Assembly (NCBI GenBank): GCA_021373185.1
Contig: JAJFTF010000031.1
Span: 88,612 to 152,611, forward strand
From: Betaproteobacteria bacterium
GTDB lineage: Bacteria > Pseudomonadota > Gammaproteobacteria > Burkholderiales > Sulfuricellaceae
Length of the DNA stretch: 64,000 bases
Direction of reading: 5' to 3'
A program made the translations under genes and the position numbers. Each line of letters opens with the position of its first letter. Within the stretch, counting starts at the first letter, position 1. The notes under the pieces were generated by a model. It saw only the letters and a program-made list of their open reading frames with translations. It made no database searches and was not told where the DNA came from. Below are positions 26,859 to 35,945 of the stretch, in pieces.

Positions 26859-27802
26859 ATAAGTGTTTCCCAAACACGCAGGATGTCATCCGGCGCGATG
26901 TCCGCCACGCAGCGAGACTCCGGCTGGATATAACGGCTGCGCGGTGTAAACGGGCGCCAGGCGTTAGGGTCGGAATTTCCGAATAATCCAATGGTCGGTT
27001 TGCCAAGTGCGGCAGCGATATGCATCAGGCCGCCATCGGGCATGATGGCACTGTCGCAGCGTGCAAGCAGGTCGATATTTTCGGCAATACTTAACGCATC
27101 AAAAAAGGTTATTTTTTTACCGCCAACAGCACGTTTCAATTCTTCTGCAAACAGCGTGTCGGCGGTATGAGCGGTGTTTATGCGGTTTTCAGGAACAGAT
27201 GTCAGCGCGATCTCAGCACCGGGTAGGCGGCCATGTATGCCATCAATAATTGCGATTATTTGCTGTAGAGAAGGGCGGTTGCTTTCTTTTCTTGCGCTGA
27301 CATGAATGCAAGCCGCGAAACGTGGTTTTGCGGGATCGGGTTGGTATTTTAATCTGGCCGCGGGCAAGGTGGAAAAATCGGTGACGCCGAATAAACCGCC
27401 AAGCCTTTCGGCGATATGCAAACTCCCCTTTTGTTCTGTCAGGCATTGCCGGTAGGCTAATTTGTAAATTAACCCGGTATCAGCGTAACCTCGCGCGTTG
27501 TTGATACAGAGCAGGCGGTAAGCCAAGCGTTTGTCTGCGGAAGGACTGAGGGCGATGGCTATGTCTGGTTTCCACAAACGAGCTTGCAATATGGCACGCC
27601 ATTCATTTTTAGTAGTTGCATCGAATTTGTTGTAACTAAGCACTTGGCTTACATCGGGGAGCATGTCTCCAATATGTGCTGCCAAATTGTTGGTGACGAG
27701 GCGAATTTCCGCCTCGGGGTGCTGCGCCTTGAACCATTGTATCGCCGGTGTGGCGAGAACCAGATCGCCAATGTTCAGTCTATGGTACAGAAGTACTCGC
27801 AT
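26855..27802 (-). CDS. Family 9 glycosyltransferase (heptosyltransferase-like)
   Basis: About 315 residues of a GT-B fold ADP-heptose:LPS heptosyltransferase-type protein. The N-terminus VLLYHRLNIGDLVLATPAIQ holds the conserved GD; the C-terminal MPDGGLMHIAAALGKPTIGLF is the nucleotide-binding block. The ATG at 27802 puts the opening strand at residue 2; longer starts are possible. It ends the - strand ligase/GT9/GT9 operon. Donor may be a heptose or another sugar since many GT9 copies in this locus differ. Confidence 0.85.
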   Translation of the reverse strand: MRVLLYHRLNIGDLVLATPAIQWFKAQHPEAEIRLVTNNLAAHIGDMLPDVSQVLSYNKFDATTKNEWRAILQARLWKPDIAIALSPSADKRLAYRLLCINNARGYADTGLIYKLAYRQCLTEQKGSLHIAERLGGLFGVTDFSTLPAARLKYQPDPAKPRFAACIHVSARKESNRPSLQQIIAIIDGIHGRLPGAEIALTSVPENRINTAHTADTLFAEELKRAVGGKKITFFDALSIAENIDLLARCDSAIMPDGGLMHIAAALGKPTIGLFGNSDPNAWRPFTPRSRYIQPESRCVADIAPDDILRVWETLI

Positions 27803-27871
27803 CGTATTATTCAATCCTCTGTCGGTGGCAAACAGCATCCCTTGTTGCCAGCATCGTTTCAAGAGCCCCTG

Positions 27872-28927
27872 TCAGCTCAGCAGTTTTTCTACCCCATTGC
27901 ATGTTTCTTCTACGCTGATATCTTTAGCGTCCAGGCTTTGTGGCTGGAGCAGGACATAGGGCACTTTCCAGGGGTGCCATCGCATGCTTTCCGATTTGCC
28001 AAAAAAGCACAGAATGGGTTTGCCCAAGCCGGCTGCCAAATGCATTGCGCCTCCATCGCTACAAACAACCACTTGGGTTAGCGACAACCCTGCGATCAGT
28101 TGGCCCAGTTCATGGGTCGGATAGGCGAGAACCGGGATATCCGGCAGAGCGTCAATAATTTCCTTTGCTTTGGCGTCGTCGCCGGGGTGCATGGGGTTGG
28201 TCTCGGCACCCGGCGACCAGAACAGGATAAATGCGGCGTTATGGGTTTGATGCAGTTTTCTGATGAGTGCCACAAAATGACTGGTGGGCCAGCGCTGGCT
28301 GGGTTTGCGCGCGCTGATATGGATGCCTAGCCGAAAAGCGTCAGGGGGCCACTGCTGTTGATCGATCAGTTGCTGTACTGTTGAAATTTTCGCCGGGTTG
28401 GCAACGATTTGCAAACTGGGTGGCGGCGACTCGATGCCTATGGCGGCGAGCAGGCGAAAAGTGTCTTCCACTTCGTGGATGGGTTTGGGAACGGGGTGAT
28501 AGGGCATGCCGATGTCGATATGCCGGATGCCCCGTTTCCCTTCCTGAATGAAGCCGACGATATGTTTCGGTTTGAGCATTCGGGTAAACCATAGCATGCG
28601 CTCCTGAAATGCGGGCCCAGCCAGGATCACATAATCGAATCGTTGTCGGCGAAGCTGGAGCAACAGGCGCAATCTGTCCCAATAAACACCGGGAATGGTT
28701 TTACCGCTTGGGCGATGTTTTGCTTTGGTGTAGACGAATACCTCGTTGATATCCGGATTGTTTTCGAGGGCGGACGAGGTGTAACTGTTGACCAATGCGC
28801 AAATGCAAGCATCCGGGTAATGTTCGCGCAGAGCGCGAAATACCGGGGTGGTGCAGACCAGGTCGCCGATGTTGTCGCGGCGGATGACCAGGAATTTGAG
28901 CGCGGGCGGGTTGGGGGTTGCGTTCAT
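27872..28927 (-). CDS. Family 9 glycosyltransferase (heptosyltransferase-like)
   Basis: A 351-residue GT9 protein. The N-terminus FLVIRRDNIGDLVCTTPVFR is diagnostic, HISARKPSQRWP is the family's donor-loop block, and VVCSDGGAMHLAAGLGKPIL the C-terminal block. It likely adds a heptose-like residue to LPS core. It lies 15 bases downstream of the O-antigen ligase and 69 bases before the next GT9 in the direction of transcription, so the three form one operon. Confidence 0.88.
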   Translation of the reverse strand: MNATPNPPALKFLVIRRDNIGDLVCTTPVFRALREHYPDACICALVNSYTSSALENNPDINEVFVYTKAKHRPSGKTIPGVYWDRLRLLLQLRRQRFDYVILAGPAFQERMLWFTRMLKPKHIVGFIQEGKRGIRHIDIGMPYHPVPKPIHEVEDTFRLLAAIGIESPPPSLQIVANPAKISTVQQLIDQQQWPPDAFRLGIHISARKPSQRWPTSHFVALIRKLHQTHNAAFILFWSPGAETNPMHPGDDAKAKEIIDALPDIPVLAYPTHELGQLIAGLSLTQVVVCSDGGAMHLAAGLGKPILCFFGKSESMRWHPWKVPYVLLQPQSLDAKDISVEETCNGVEKLLS

Positions 28928-28942
28928 GGCGAACAGTATGGG

Positions 28943-30169
28943 TTATGCAGCAGCGGAGGATTTCCTCGATTTAAGGAAGGAGAGCCACATACCCAGCAAC
29001 ATCGTGCTCAGGATGGCATGTTCATGATGGAGTGTGGTATTCACCAGACCGATGCTTACGGTAACAAAAAATGCACTGAAGCTGCCCCCCCAAAGCGCCC
29101 ATGCCAGGTCTTCATCATCCGCCTTTGGAAGAAAGCGGATTAACCAGAGAAACCATGCCAGGAGGATGCCAAGCAGGATGCCGGTGCCGATCAATCCACG
29201 TTCCGCCAGCGAAGTAATATACAGGCTGTGCGCGTGTGACGAGCCGGCATATTCGGATGCCACATAAACGTTCCCGGCCTCTTCCTGCCAGGCTTTGACT
29301 TTGTCGAAGCTGATTTGGTTGTAATTGTGCATGCCGACCCCAAAAATGGGATATTTATGCCAAGCAACTAGTGCCATATTCCAGATTAAATTTCGGTTCG
29401 ATAGTATTATTCCCGATTGTGTGAGGGACTCCTGTTTTTGTACGACCGCAACTTGACCTAGATATGCGCTTCCCACCAACAATGTTGTTGTGGCAAGTAA
29501 CACGACAAGAGGAAATTTGGAGCGCCTAAGCCAGGCGAGACCTAAAATTAATGCAGCTAGTAGGCTAATCCCTACGGCAGCACGGCTATCGGAAATGAAA
29601 ATGGAAACGGCAAAGAGTAGGGAAAGTCCCGCCCCGAGTGTTCGTAAACCGATATGGCATTTTTCCCAAAACGCTAGAACAAGGGAAATAAGTGCGCCAA
29701 AGCTGATCGCAAGATAGATGGCGCTATGGTTGACATGCCCAACGGAATTAAGCTCAAGAGCATGTTCAGTGTGCGTGATAAACAGACTCCACAGGGCATA
29801 GATAAGCGCAATTAAAGTTGAAAATGCGATAGCAATAAGTAGCCAACGAAATTCAATTCGGTTATAGCCGCTGCGTTTGATGGCCCATAAAATTGATGCG
29901 TATCGTAGGATGTCATTCGCTCCACCCCATTCGCTATTATGTAACCCGGAAAAGGCAGAAATAAAGTAGCTGGAAAGAATCCAGATGGCGATTAGGCTGT
30001 CCCATAAATCCCAAGCCCCCCCCCAGTCTTTCGTACGGAAGTGGTTCGTGACCCAAACACCAATAAAGATAGCCCAAAAAATGTTTTTTGGGGCTTCCAG
30101 TAAAGGGACAAAGATAATGAGGCCAACTAATAGGAAGAATTCAAATGGATTGCTGAGCCTCGTATTCAT
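28943..30169 (-). CDS. waaL: O-antigen ligase family membrane protein (WaaL-like)
   Basis: A 408-residue polytopic inner-membrane protein with roughly ten hydrophobic helices. The large periplasmic loop after SRAAVGISLLAALILGL contains NLIWNMALVAWHKYPIFGVG and SSHAHSLYITSLAERG, which fit the Wzy_C/WaaL signature with its key Arg and His. It should transfer the completed glycan from undecaprenyl diphosphate to lipid A-core. A run of nine G residues (coding strand) falls at about codons 48-51 (WGGAW), making it a possible frameshift switch. An O-antigen polymerase role is the alternative. Confidence 0.8.
   Translation of the reverse strand: MNTRLSNPFEFFLLVGLIIFVPLLEAPKNIFWAIFIGVWVTNHFRTKDWGGAWDLWDSLIAIWILSSYFISAFSGLHNSEWGGANDILRYASILWAIKRSGYNRIEFRWLLIAIAFSTLIALIYALWSLFITHTEHALELNSVGHVNHSAIYLAISFGALISLVLAFWEKCHIGLRTLGAGLSLLFAVSIFISDSRAAVGISLLAALILGLAWLRRSKFPLVVLLATTTLLVGSAYLGQVAVVQKQESLTQSGIILSNRNLIWNMALVAWHKYPIFGVGMHNYNQISFDKVKAWQEEAGNVYVASEYAGSSHAHSLYITSLAERGLIGTGILLGILLAWFLWLIRFLPKADDEDLAWALWGGSFSAFFVTVSIGLVNTTLHHEHAILSTMLLGMWLSFLKSRKSSAAA
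30016..30024 (-). repeat. Nine-G homopolymer tract inside the O-antigen ligase gene
   Basis: Nine consecutive C on the + strand (nine G in the coding strand) read TGG-GGG-GGG-GCT in the ligase gene, encoding Trp-Gly-Gly-Ala near residue 49. In the sequenced state the frame is intact. Tracts of this length are known to slip in other bacteria, where gain or loss of one base would truncate the product. Whether it varies here is unknown. Confidence 0.6.
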
Positions 30170-30275
30170 CTTCTTCCTTGCGTTGGCATCCGTTAAAGGT
30201 CATGTTGCGAATGCCGAACATTATATAATAGCGTGAGACTAACCCATAATTTGCCCTATTTTAAAGTGAGTAAAG

Positions 30276-30974
30276 ATGAAATTTAACAAAATAATGAGGA
30301 ACCTAATTAGGCGTTTCGGGTATGAAATATCCAGAATAGGCAGAATAGATCCGTTAGAGTCATTGATAATTAAAAATCATCATAAAAATTATTTTTTCAT
30401 TCAAATTGGCGCAAATGACGGAAAAAGATTCGACCCTATTTTTGATATTGTAAATGGCTTGAAGTTAAAAGGCATCGCACTTGAGCCTGTTAAAGAATAT
30501 TTCTCTGAACTGGAGAGAAACTACCAATCTTTACCCAACGTGAAGTTGGTGAATAAGGCGATTTATAGCAGAAATGGTGAGATTTCTATCTTTAGAGCCA
30601 GAAAAGATAATGCGTTTCCAGATTGGGTTAACGGAATTGCTTCATTAGACCCGGAGCATTACAGGAAAAGCGGAGTAAAGAAAGATGACGTTATTGAGGA
30701 GGTGGTTAGCTGTATAACGTTTGAAAAATTAATAAGCGATTTTGGCATCTCGCACATTGACTTGCTGCAAATTGACACGGAGGGGTTTGATTATGAAATT
30801 ATTAAGATGATTGATTTTAATCTTACCAAGCCGGTTATCATTCATTTTGAGCATGGCTTGCCACATAATGTAATGAGTGTGGAGCAGTTCAAGGAGTGTG
30901 TCGGGATACTAATTGATAATGGGTACCGTATCGTCATGAAAAAATATGATTGCATTGCATACTTAGCTTCATAG
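30276..30974 (+). CDS. FkbM-family methyltransferase
   Basis: A 232-residue methyltransferase. FFIQIGANDGKRFDPIFDI is the SAM-binding block, IALEPVKEYFSELERNY follows, and HIDLLQIDTEGFDYEIIKM is the second FkbM block. Likely O-methylates a sugar. Very AT-rich (ATA, TTA, AAA codons) and on the strand opposite to the surrounding core genes, suggesting insertion of a foreign pair with the next gene. The 106-base gap to the divergent ligase contains TATAAT at 30224-30229, a possible -10 but without a clear -35. Confidence 0.83.
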   Translation: MKFNKIMRNLIRRFGYEISRIGRIDPLESLIIKNHHKNYFFIQIGANDGKRFDPIFDIVNGLKLKGIALEPVKEYFSELERNYQSLPNVKLVNKAIYSRNGEISIFRARKDNAFPDWVNGIASLDPEHYRKSGVKKDDVIEEVVSCITFEKLISDFGISHIDLLQIDTEGFDYEIIKMIDFNLTKPVIIHFEHGLPHNVMSVEQFKECVGILIDNGYRIVMKKYDCIAYLAS

Positions 30975-30992
30975 CTTGAGCGATTCGATCCT

Positions 30993-32015
30993 ATGAAAAT
31001 TCTAATCATTAAGCGAGATAAAATCGGTGATTTGCTTTTGACCACGCCAATGTTGCGGCATCTGCGCCACTCGCTTCCCAATGCAGAAATTCATTTACTG
31101 GCAAACGATTATAATGCTTGGGTTGTTCAGAATAATCAGGATATTGACCGGTTATGGATCTACGATCGGGTAAAGGTTGGAAAAACGCTTCGAATAGCTG
31201 CCGCGTTCAAGCTTGTCTGGTTGGAATTTAAATTGCGCCTGGAGCGTTTCGATGTTGCGCTTGTCGCGGGAGGTGATGATTCTGCACGTGCAATCAAACG
31301 CGCCTTGCACATTAGAGCGAAGCGCACGATCGCATATTGCGCAGGAGGTAATCCCCTGAAATCCAAGGTAAGCGATCCGCTGCTGGTTGTTCCTGATATG
31401 CACGAAGTGGATCGCATGCTCGCCCAGTTGGTTCCACTGGGTATCCCCGCGCCGGAGAAACAACTTTATCCTTCTTATTCGCTTCCAACAGCCTGCCAGA
31501 ATTTTGCGCTTGAATGGTTGCGTGAACGAGGCTTGTCGCCCCAAAAGTATATCGTGCTGGGCTTGGGTGCCCGACGTGCCAAGAAACAACCGACCACTGA
31601 ACAGGTTCTTGCCTGGAGTCGTTACTTCAAGGAGCAATGGGGATTTGATACGGTTTTCATGTGGACGCCGGGTAAATCCGACAATCCACTTTATCCCGGC
31701 GACGACGAGGTGGCCCAACCGGTGCTTGATGCCGAATCTCCTTGTATCCACCCATTTCGCGGCGCTTTGATGCCGGCACTGGGATTGATTTGGAGCGCGA
31801 AAGTCTCCATTTTCCCGGATAGCGGACTTATGCATTTTGCTGCCGCAAGCCCGGGAGGGGTACTTGGCCTATTTGCGGAAACAGATGTGTCGCCATCACC
31901 AGCACAATGGGGGCCAAAGGGGGCGAGGGTGGATTATCTAGAAGCTCGGCAAAGCGTCGCTGAATTGGCTGATGATGTTATTTTTTCAAAAATAGCCAAG
32001 TTGATGGCAAATTAG
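30993..32015 (+). CDS. Family 9 glycosyltransferase (heptosyltransferase-like)
   Basis: A 340-residue GT9. N-terminus ILIIKRDKIGDLLLTTPMLR, donor-loop region YIVLGLGARRAKKQP, and C-terminal FPDSGLMHFAAASPGGVLGL. It follows the FkbM gene by 18 bases on the + strand. The second half is less AT-rich than the first, so it may be a mosaic or a partly ameliorated gene. Its end lies 8 bases from the convergent DUF4254 gene. The sugar added is unknown; heptose is the family default. Confidence 0.87.
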   Translation: MKILIIKRDKIGDLLLTTPMLRHLRHSLPNAEIHLLANDYNAWVVQNNQDIDRLWIYDRVKVGKTLRIAAAFKLVWLEFKLRLERFDVALVAGGDDSARAIKRALHIRAKRTIAYCAGGNPLKSKVSDPLLVVPDMHEVDRMLAQLVPLGIPAPEKQLYPSYSLPTACQNFALEWLRERGLSPQKYIVLGLGARRAKKQPTTEQVLAWSRYFKEQWGFDTVFMWTPGKSDNPLYPGDDEVAQPVLDAESPCIHPFRGALMPALGLIWSAKVSIFPDSGLMHFAAASPGGVLGLFAETDVSPSPAQWGPKGARVDYLEARQSVAELADDVIFSKIAKLMAN

Positions 32016-32023
32016 AGCGCCTT

Positions 32024-32620
32024 CTATTTGGAGTATAGACAGGGGTTCAACGCAGGGTCGTTGTACATTTTGAACTGCCGGTAGATCTTGAATTTAGCCC
32101 GCCCGCAAGCTGTTTCCCTAAGCAACGTGTCTAGGCAATGCTGGAGGTCAGTACGCTGTTCGATGAGCCGGTTGAGCTTTTGCTGGCAGGTTTCAATATG
32201 GGTTTGTTCCACATCGGTGCGGTGCGTTTGCAGGCGCATGTGAAAAATCTTGAGACTGACGATGGACAGGCGGTCGATCATCGATCCCGCGGTTTCGCTG
32301 TTGAGCAATGCATCCGGGCTGGCGGTCGTATGGGCCAACCGCTGTAGCAGCAAGTCATCAATGTTCTCGATGGCGTCGTTGCGCCTCTGATTGTAGCCAT
32401 CTATCGCCCGCTTATTGGCGGCGATTTCGCCGTCCGCAACATTCTTGCGGCGCGCCAGATCCTCTTCGTTCCAGAGAAGGTTGTTGTAACGGTGGTTCAG
32501 TTCGATGAATTTCCAAACGCCCTGATCAAATTCGGCAGATGCGCTCTTTCCCCAATCTGGAATACTTAGTTTCGAGTCATGAAATGAACTGATTTTGTTT
32601 GCCGGGATGTCTGAAAACAT
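32024..32620 (-). CDS. DUF4254-family protein
   Basis: About 198 residues, mostly alpha-helical and rich in charged residues. FIELNHRYNNLLWNEEDLARR and NQRRNDAIENIDDLLLQRL are the features by which I place it in DUF4254, a family of unknown function commonly seen beside LPS core transferases. It has no signal peptide or membrane helix. The ATG at 32620 avoids overlap with the upstream GT4 gene; an ATG at 32701 would overlap it by 35 bases. A role in regulating or supporting core assembly is speculation. Confidence 0.75.
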   Translation of the reverse strand: MFSDIPANKISSFHDSKLSIPDWGKSASAEFDQGVWKFIELNHRYNNLLWNEEDLARRKNVADGEIAANKRAIDGYNQRRNDAIENIDDLLLQRLAHTTASPDALLNSETAGSMIDRLSIVSLKIFHMRLQTHRTDVEQTHIETCQQKLNRLIEQRTDLQHCLDTLLRETACGRAKFKIYRQFKMYNDPALNPCLYSK

Positions 32621-32666
32621 ATTGGTTATATCTAAAGTGGTTAAGTGGTTTTTCTGAAAACAGGCG

Positions 32667-33875
32667 TTATGTTGTCGGCATCGATAATGCTGGCGTCTCA
32701 AGCCTCGGGCTTTTCCCGGTTGCCATGGTCAGGGCTATATCAATTCTGGAGGAAAATGCTTCAAATGAAAAGAAATCCAGGAATGTCTTCTCTTTCAATG
32801 GATCAGGAAAGTTTTGAGATGTAACAAGTCTGGTGAGAAGCTGTTCAAAATCGCGCCCGTTGTCCTGGCGCGGGTCAGTGTACAGAAAGCCGGTTGCGCC
32901 ATCCTTGACGATTTCATTGAAAGGCCGGGCATTTGTCGCCAGCACCGGCGTTCCACAGAATTGCGCTTCCAGGATGTTCAGCCCCATCGCTTCCCGTTCG
33001 GGCAGGCCGGCGAGCAGGAAATCCATGGAATGGTAAACCTGGTTCATGTCGGTTTGCGGCCCCCAGAAGCGGACTTGCCGTTTAATCGGCGCCAGGTTTT
33101 TCTTGAGTTTGCTAATGGATGAGTAGCCGACACCACCGCCAAAAATTTCTATATTGATTTGCGGAAATTTGCCAATGATCGGGCTGAGGATCTCGAACAG
33201 GGCGGGAAATTGTTTGGCTGCTGCAATGCGGGATACGACCCCCAGGGTGATTCCTTCTTTCCGTTTAAAGTGTCGTGTTGGCTTGATTGCCCAGAATAGC
33301 GGATAAATGAGGCGCAACAGGCGATCCCGCAATTTCCGCTTATCCCAATCATAGGCCGGGATGGCCGCGAGCGGCTGGCCGGCTGTTTTCTTGAGGCGGT
33401 CTAAATCCGCCATCCCATACAAAGGCTCGGGAAAGTAATGGTGAATGCCGGCGGCTTCCAAGGTGTCGATGACGTGGCGGGATACCGGGAAGATGAGCTG
33501 GTAGACGCGGTAGACTTCCCCGTTGCCGCCATAAACCGGGTGGTGAATGATTCCGGTCAGGATGTGTTGTTGTTTCAGCCGGTCGGCCAGATGTCCGGAA
33601 AGCGAGGTGTGGGTAACGATCAGGCTGCGTTGTGCCGGCAAATGATCCAGCATCTCGTCCTTGTGCCTTAACGCCACCAGCTTCACGCCTAGCAAGTCCA
33701 TGTCATGCCAGAAAGCCGCTTTCTCATTGACGTAGAGCGTGGTTTTCCATCCTTTGGCCAGCAGCGCCTTGCTGAAAAAAAGAGTATAGATTTCCGCGCC
33801 GCCCAGAGAGGTGGACATGTTGACCTGATAGCAGGTTTTGTTCTCGCCAGGGGATAAGGTCGGATTGATGTTCAT
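32667..33875 (-). CDS. Family 4 glycosyltransferase
   Basis: A 402-residue GT-B transferase. N-terminal CYQVNMSTSLGGAEIYTLFF with the glycine-rich loop; LGVVSRIAAAKQFPALFEIL is the start of the nucleotide-binding half; REAMGLNILEAQFCGTPVLA holds the Glu-x7-Glu motif. Probably adds a hexose to the LPS core. It ends the long - strand run that starts at msbA together with DUF4254, 20 bases after the GT2 gene. Confidence 0.88.
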   Translation of the reverse strand: MNINPTLSPGENKTCYQVNMSTSLGGAEIYTLFFSKALLAKGWKTTLYVNEKAAFWHDMDLLGVKLVALRHKDEMLDHLPAQRSLIVTHTSLSGHLADRLKQQHILTGIIHHPVYGGNGEVYRVYQLIFPVSRHVIDTLEAAGIHHYFPEPLYGMADLDRLKKTAGQPLAAIPAYDWDKRKLRDRLLRLIYPLFWAIKPTRHFKRKEGITLGVVSRIAAAKQFPALFEILSPIIGKFPQINIEIFGGGVGYSSISKLKKNLAPIKRQVRFWGPQTDMNQVYHSMDFLLAGLPEREAMGLNILEAQFCGTPVLATNARPFNEIVKDGATGFLYTDPRQDNGRDFEQLLTRLVTSQNFPDPLKEKTFLDFFSFEAFSSRIDIALTMATGKSPRLETPALSMPTT

Positions 33876-33895
33876 GCCGATGAGTGCTTTCCCGC

Positions 33896-34804
33896 TTAAG
33901 TCTTGTTCAACTCGTTCAGCACTTCCTCAGTGCTGAAAACATAGTGGGGTTCTTCTTTGGGCAGCGTCAAATAGGCGCTTACCTCGACCCACACCATGAA
34001 CAGGTTTAATCGCAGGGCGAAATGGGCCAATTTTTTCCGGAATCTGGAAATCCGGTATTCCAAGGGCAGGTGCTTGTATTGAAAATAGGACATATTCCGA
34101 CCGGCAATAAATCGCTTCTTCCATTTCCACTCTTTTTTGGTGGTGACGCTGTTGTCATGGGTCACCGTCGATTTTCCGACATACCAGTTCTGGTATCCCT
34201 GGCGCCATGCGCTCAGGGACAGATCGATATCTTCCCCATAATAAATCTTGAATTCATCGGCAAACCCGCCGAGCTGGAAAAACAGCTCGCGCTCGCACAG
34301 CAGGGCGGCGCCGCAGCCCCATAGCACCTTGTGATTGGCTTCCGGGTCCTTGTTGGATTTGTTCTTGCTTTGTGCCCGGATTTCGCCGGGTACCAGCGTG
34401 CCGGAGGTCAGGGATTCAATCAGGTTGTCTTTTTTGCGCAAAATGCGCGGCACCACGGAAAATATCTTTTCTTCGGACAATTTGTCGATCAGCGGTTGCA
34501 GGCGAAAGCCTTCGGTCAGGGCGACATCGTTGTTGAGGAAGAAGACGAATTTTCCGCCGGCGTTTCTCGCGCCATTGTTGCAGTTGCTGCCGAAGCCGCG
34601 CTCATCGGGATTAACCAGAAAACGAACGTTCGGCAGATTCAGGGCGGCAACGAACGCGCCGGAACCATCCTTGCTGTGGTCATCCGTAACAATGATTTCA
34701 AAATTGTCGGGCGCTTCTTTTTCCAGAACCTTGTAGTTGGCTTCAAGGTGCTCCTTGAGCAGCTTGATCCCGTTGTAGTTGGGGATAATGACGGAAAGCA
34801 GCAT
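33896..34804 (-). CDS. Family 2 glycosyltransferase
   Basis: A 302-residue GT-A enzyme. VIIPNYNGIKLLKEHLEAN, VTDDHSKDGSGAF, FFLNNDVALTEGF (NND in place of DxD) and YGEDIDLSLSAWRQG are the expected blocks. The NNDV form is common in rhamnosyl/dTDP-sugar transferases of this family. Starts one base after the preceding GT9 stop in the direction of transcription. Acts in the cytoplasm on the core or glycan acceptor. Confidence 0.88.
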   Translation of the reverse strand: MLLSVIIPNYNGIKLLKEHLEANYKVLEKEAPDNFEIIVTDDHSKDGSGAFVAALNLPNVRFLVNPDERGFGSNCNNGARNAGGKFVFFLNNDVALTEGFRLQPLIDKLSEEKIFSVVPRILRKKDNLIESLTSGTLVPGEIRAQSKNKSNKDPEANHKVLWGCGAALLCERELFFQLGGFADEFKIYYGEDIDLSLSAWRQGYQNWYVGKSTVTHDNSVTTKKEWKWKKRFIAGRNMSYFQYKHLPLEYRISRFRKKLAHFALRLNLFMVWVEVSAYLTLPKEEPHYVFSTEEVLNELNKT

Positions 34805-34805
34805 G

Positions 34806-35939
34806 TTATTGGCCTGGATGGTTGGGTTGCGTAGAAGGGGTTAATAGCTCATCGATCACGGTTGTTACCTCGTTCAACGAGATCGCGCGCATGCACTCTG
34901 GCGTTTCGCATTCCTTGGTACCACGGCCGCAACGCTGCACCCAGCCAATCTCGCGCCGGAAAAATTTGTGTTGGTTTCGGCAGGAGACGTCGGCAACGAT
35001 GGCGCGATAAGGTGAGTTGCGCCAGAATTCGCCGGCGCCGCAAAGCATCGGCGAGCCGGGCCCGAATAACGTGACGGTCGGCGTGCCAACGATGCGGCCA
35101 AGGTGGGCGGCGCCGGTGTCCGGGCATACCAGCAGTTCAGCATGGGCCAGCAGGCTCCACAACTGGGACAGGTCGAGCATTCCGGCAAACGAGGGATAAT
35201 TTTTGCCGGGGTCGATTTCGTCGACAATGCCCTGCTCCCCCGGCCCGCCGCTCCACACCACCTGCAGCCCGCGCGCGGTCAGGAACTCGGCCAGCGCGCG
35301 CCATTTTTCTGCGCCCCATTGCTTGAGCACGGTGCTCGCGCCCACATGCAACACGCAATAAGCCTGTTGCGGCAAGGCGAACGGGGTGAAGTCCGGCGTC
35401 GGCCAGTCCTCCGGCTGGTAAGGTTCTGGCGGCGGGCCAGCGATCAGGCCGGCCGCCATGTCGCCCCACATGCCGGGCGTTTCCGGGTAGGGGATCAGTC
35501 GATCCAGCATCCAGTTTTTGTGCGCTGGGCGGTCGCCTGCAAAGCCGACGACCCAGCGCGCACCCAGCGCGCGCGCCAGCCAGCTATAGCGGTTGTCGCC
35601 GGGGACGATGGCGAGATCGAATCCGCCTGACCGAAGCAGGGCGCGAAGGCTGTCGTGGTTACGCGGATTGTAGGCTATCGCGTTTACGCCATAGGGGTGT
35701 TTCTGGTAGAGCGGCGCCGAGGCCGGGGAGGCCGTAAGCAGGATTTTTGCCGCCGGATAGCGCTCGTGCAGTTTGGCCAGCAGCGGCGTGAGCAGCAAGG
35801 TGTCGCCGAGCATCTGGGGATGATGAGTAACCAGAATGCGCCGCACGTCCTCGGGCGGATGCCGTCGTCCCAACGTGCGCAAGGAATGCCATAGTGCGGC
35901 GACAACGATATGGAAGCGTACCGGGAAGCGGCTGGACAT
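34806..35939 (-). CDS. Family 9 glycosyltransferase (heptosyltransferase-like)
   Basis: A 377-residue GT9. An N-terminal extension of about 30 residues precedes ILVTHHPQMLGDTLLLTPLL. The donor block is YCVLHVGASTVLKQWGAEKW, and VCPDTGAAHLGRIVGTPTVT is the nucleotide-binding block. A late cysteine cluster (VQRCGRGTKECETPECM) resembles the metal-site-like cysteine region seen in WaaQ/WaaF-type proteins. Lies between a methyltransferase (6 bases) and a GT2 (1 base), clearly one operon. Confidence 0.88.
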   Translation of the reverse strand: MSSRFPVRFHIVVAALWHSLRTLGRRHPPEDVRRILVTHHPQMLGDTLLLTPLLAKLHERYPAAKILLTASPASAPLYQKHPYGVNAIAYNPRNHDSLRALLRSGGFDLAIVPGDNRYSWLARALGARWVVGFAGDRPAHKNWMLDRLIPYPETPGMWGDMAAGLIAGPPPEPYQPEDWPTPDFTPFALPQQAYCVLHVGASTVLKQWGAEKWRALAEFLTARGLQVVWSGGPGEQGIVDEIDPGKNYPSFAGMLDLSQLWSLLAHAELLVCPDTGAAHLGRIVGTPTVTLFGPGSPMLCGAGEFWRNSPYRAIVADVSCRNQHKFFRREIGWVQRCGRGTKECETPECMRAISLNEVTTVIDELLTPSTQPNHPGQ

Positions 35940-35945
35940 CGCGGC

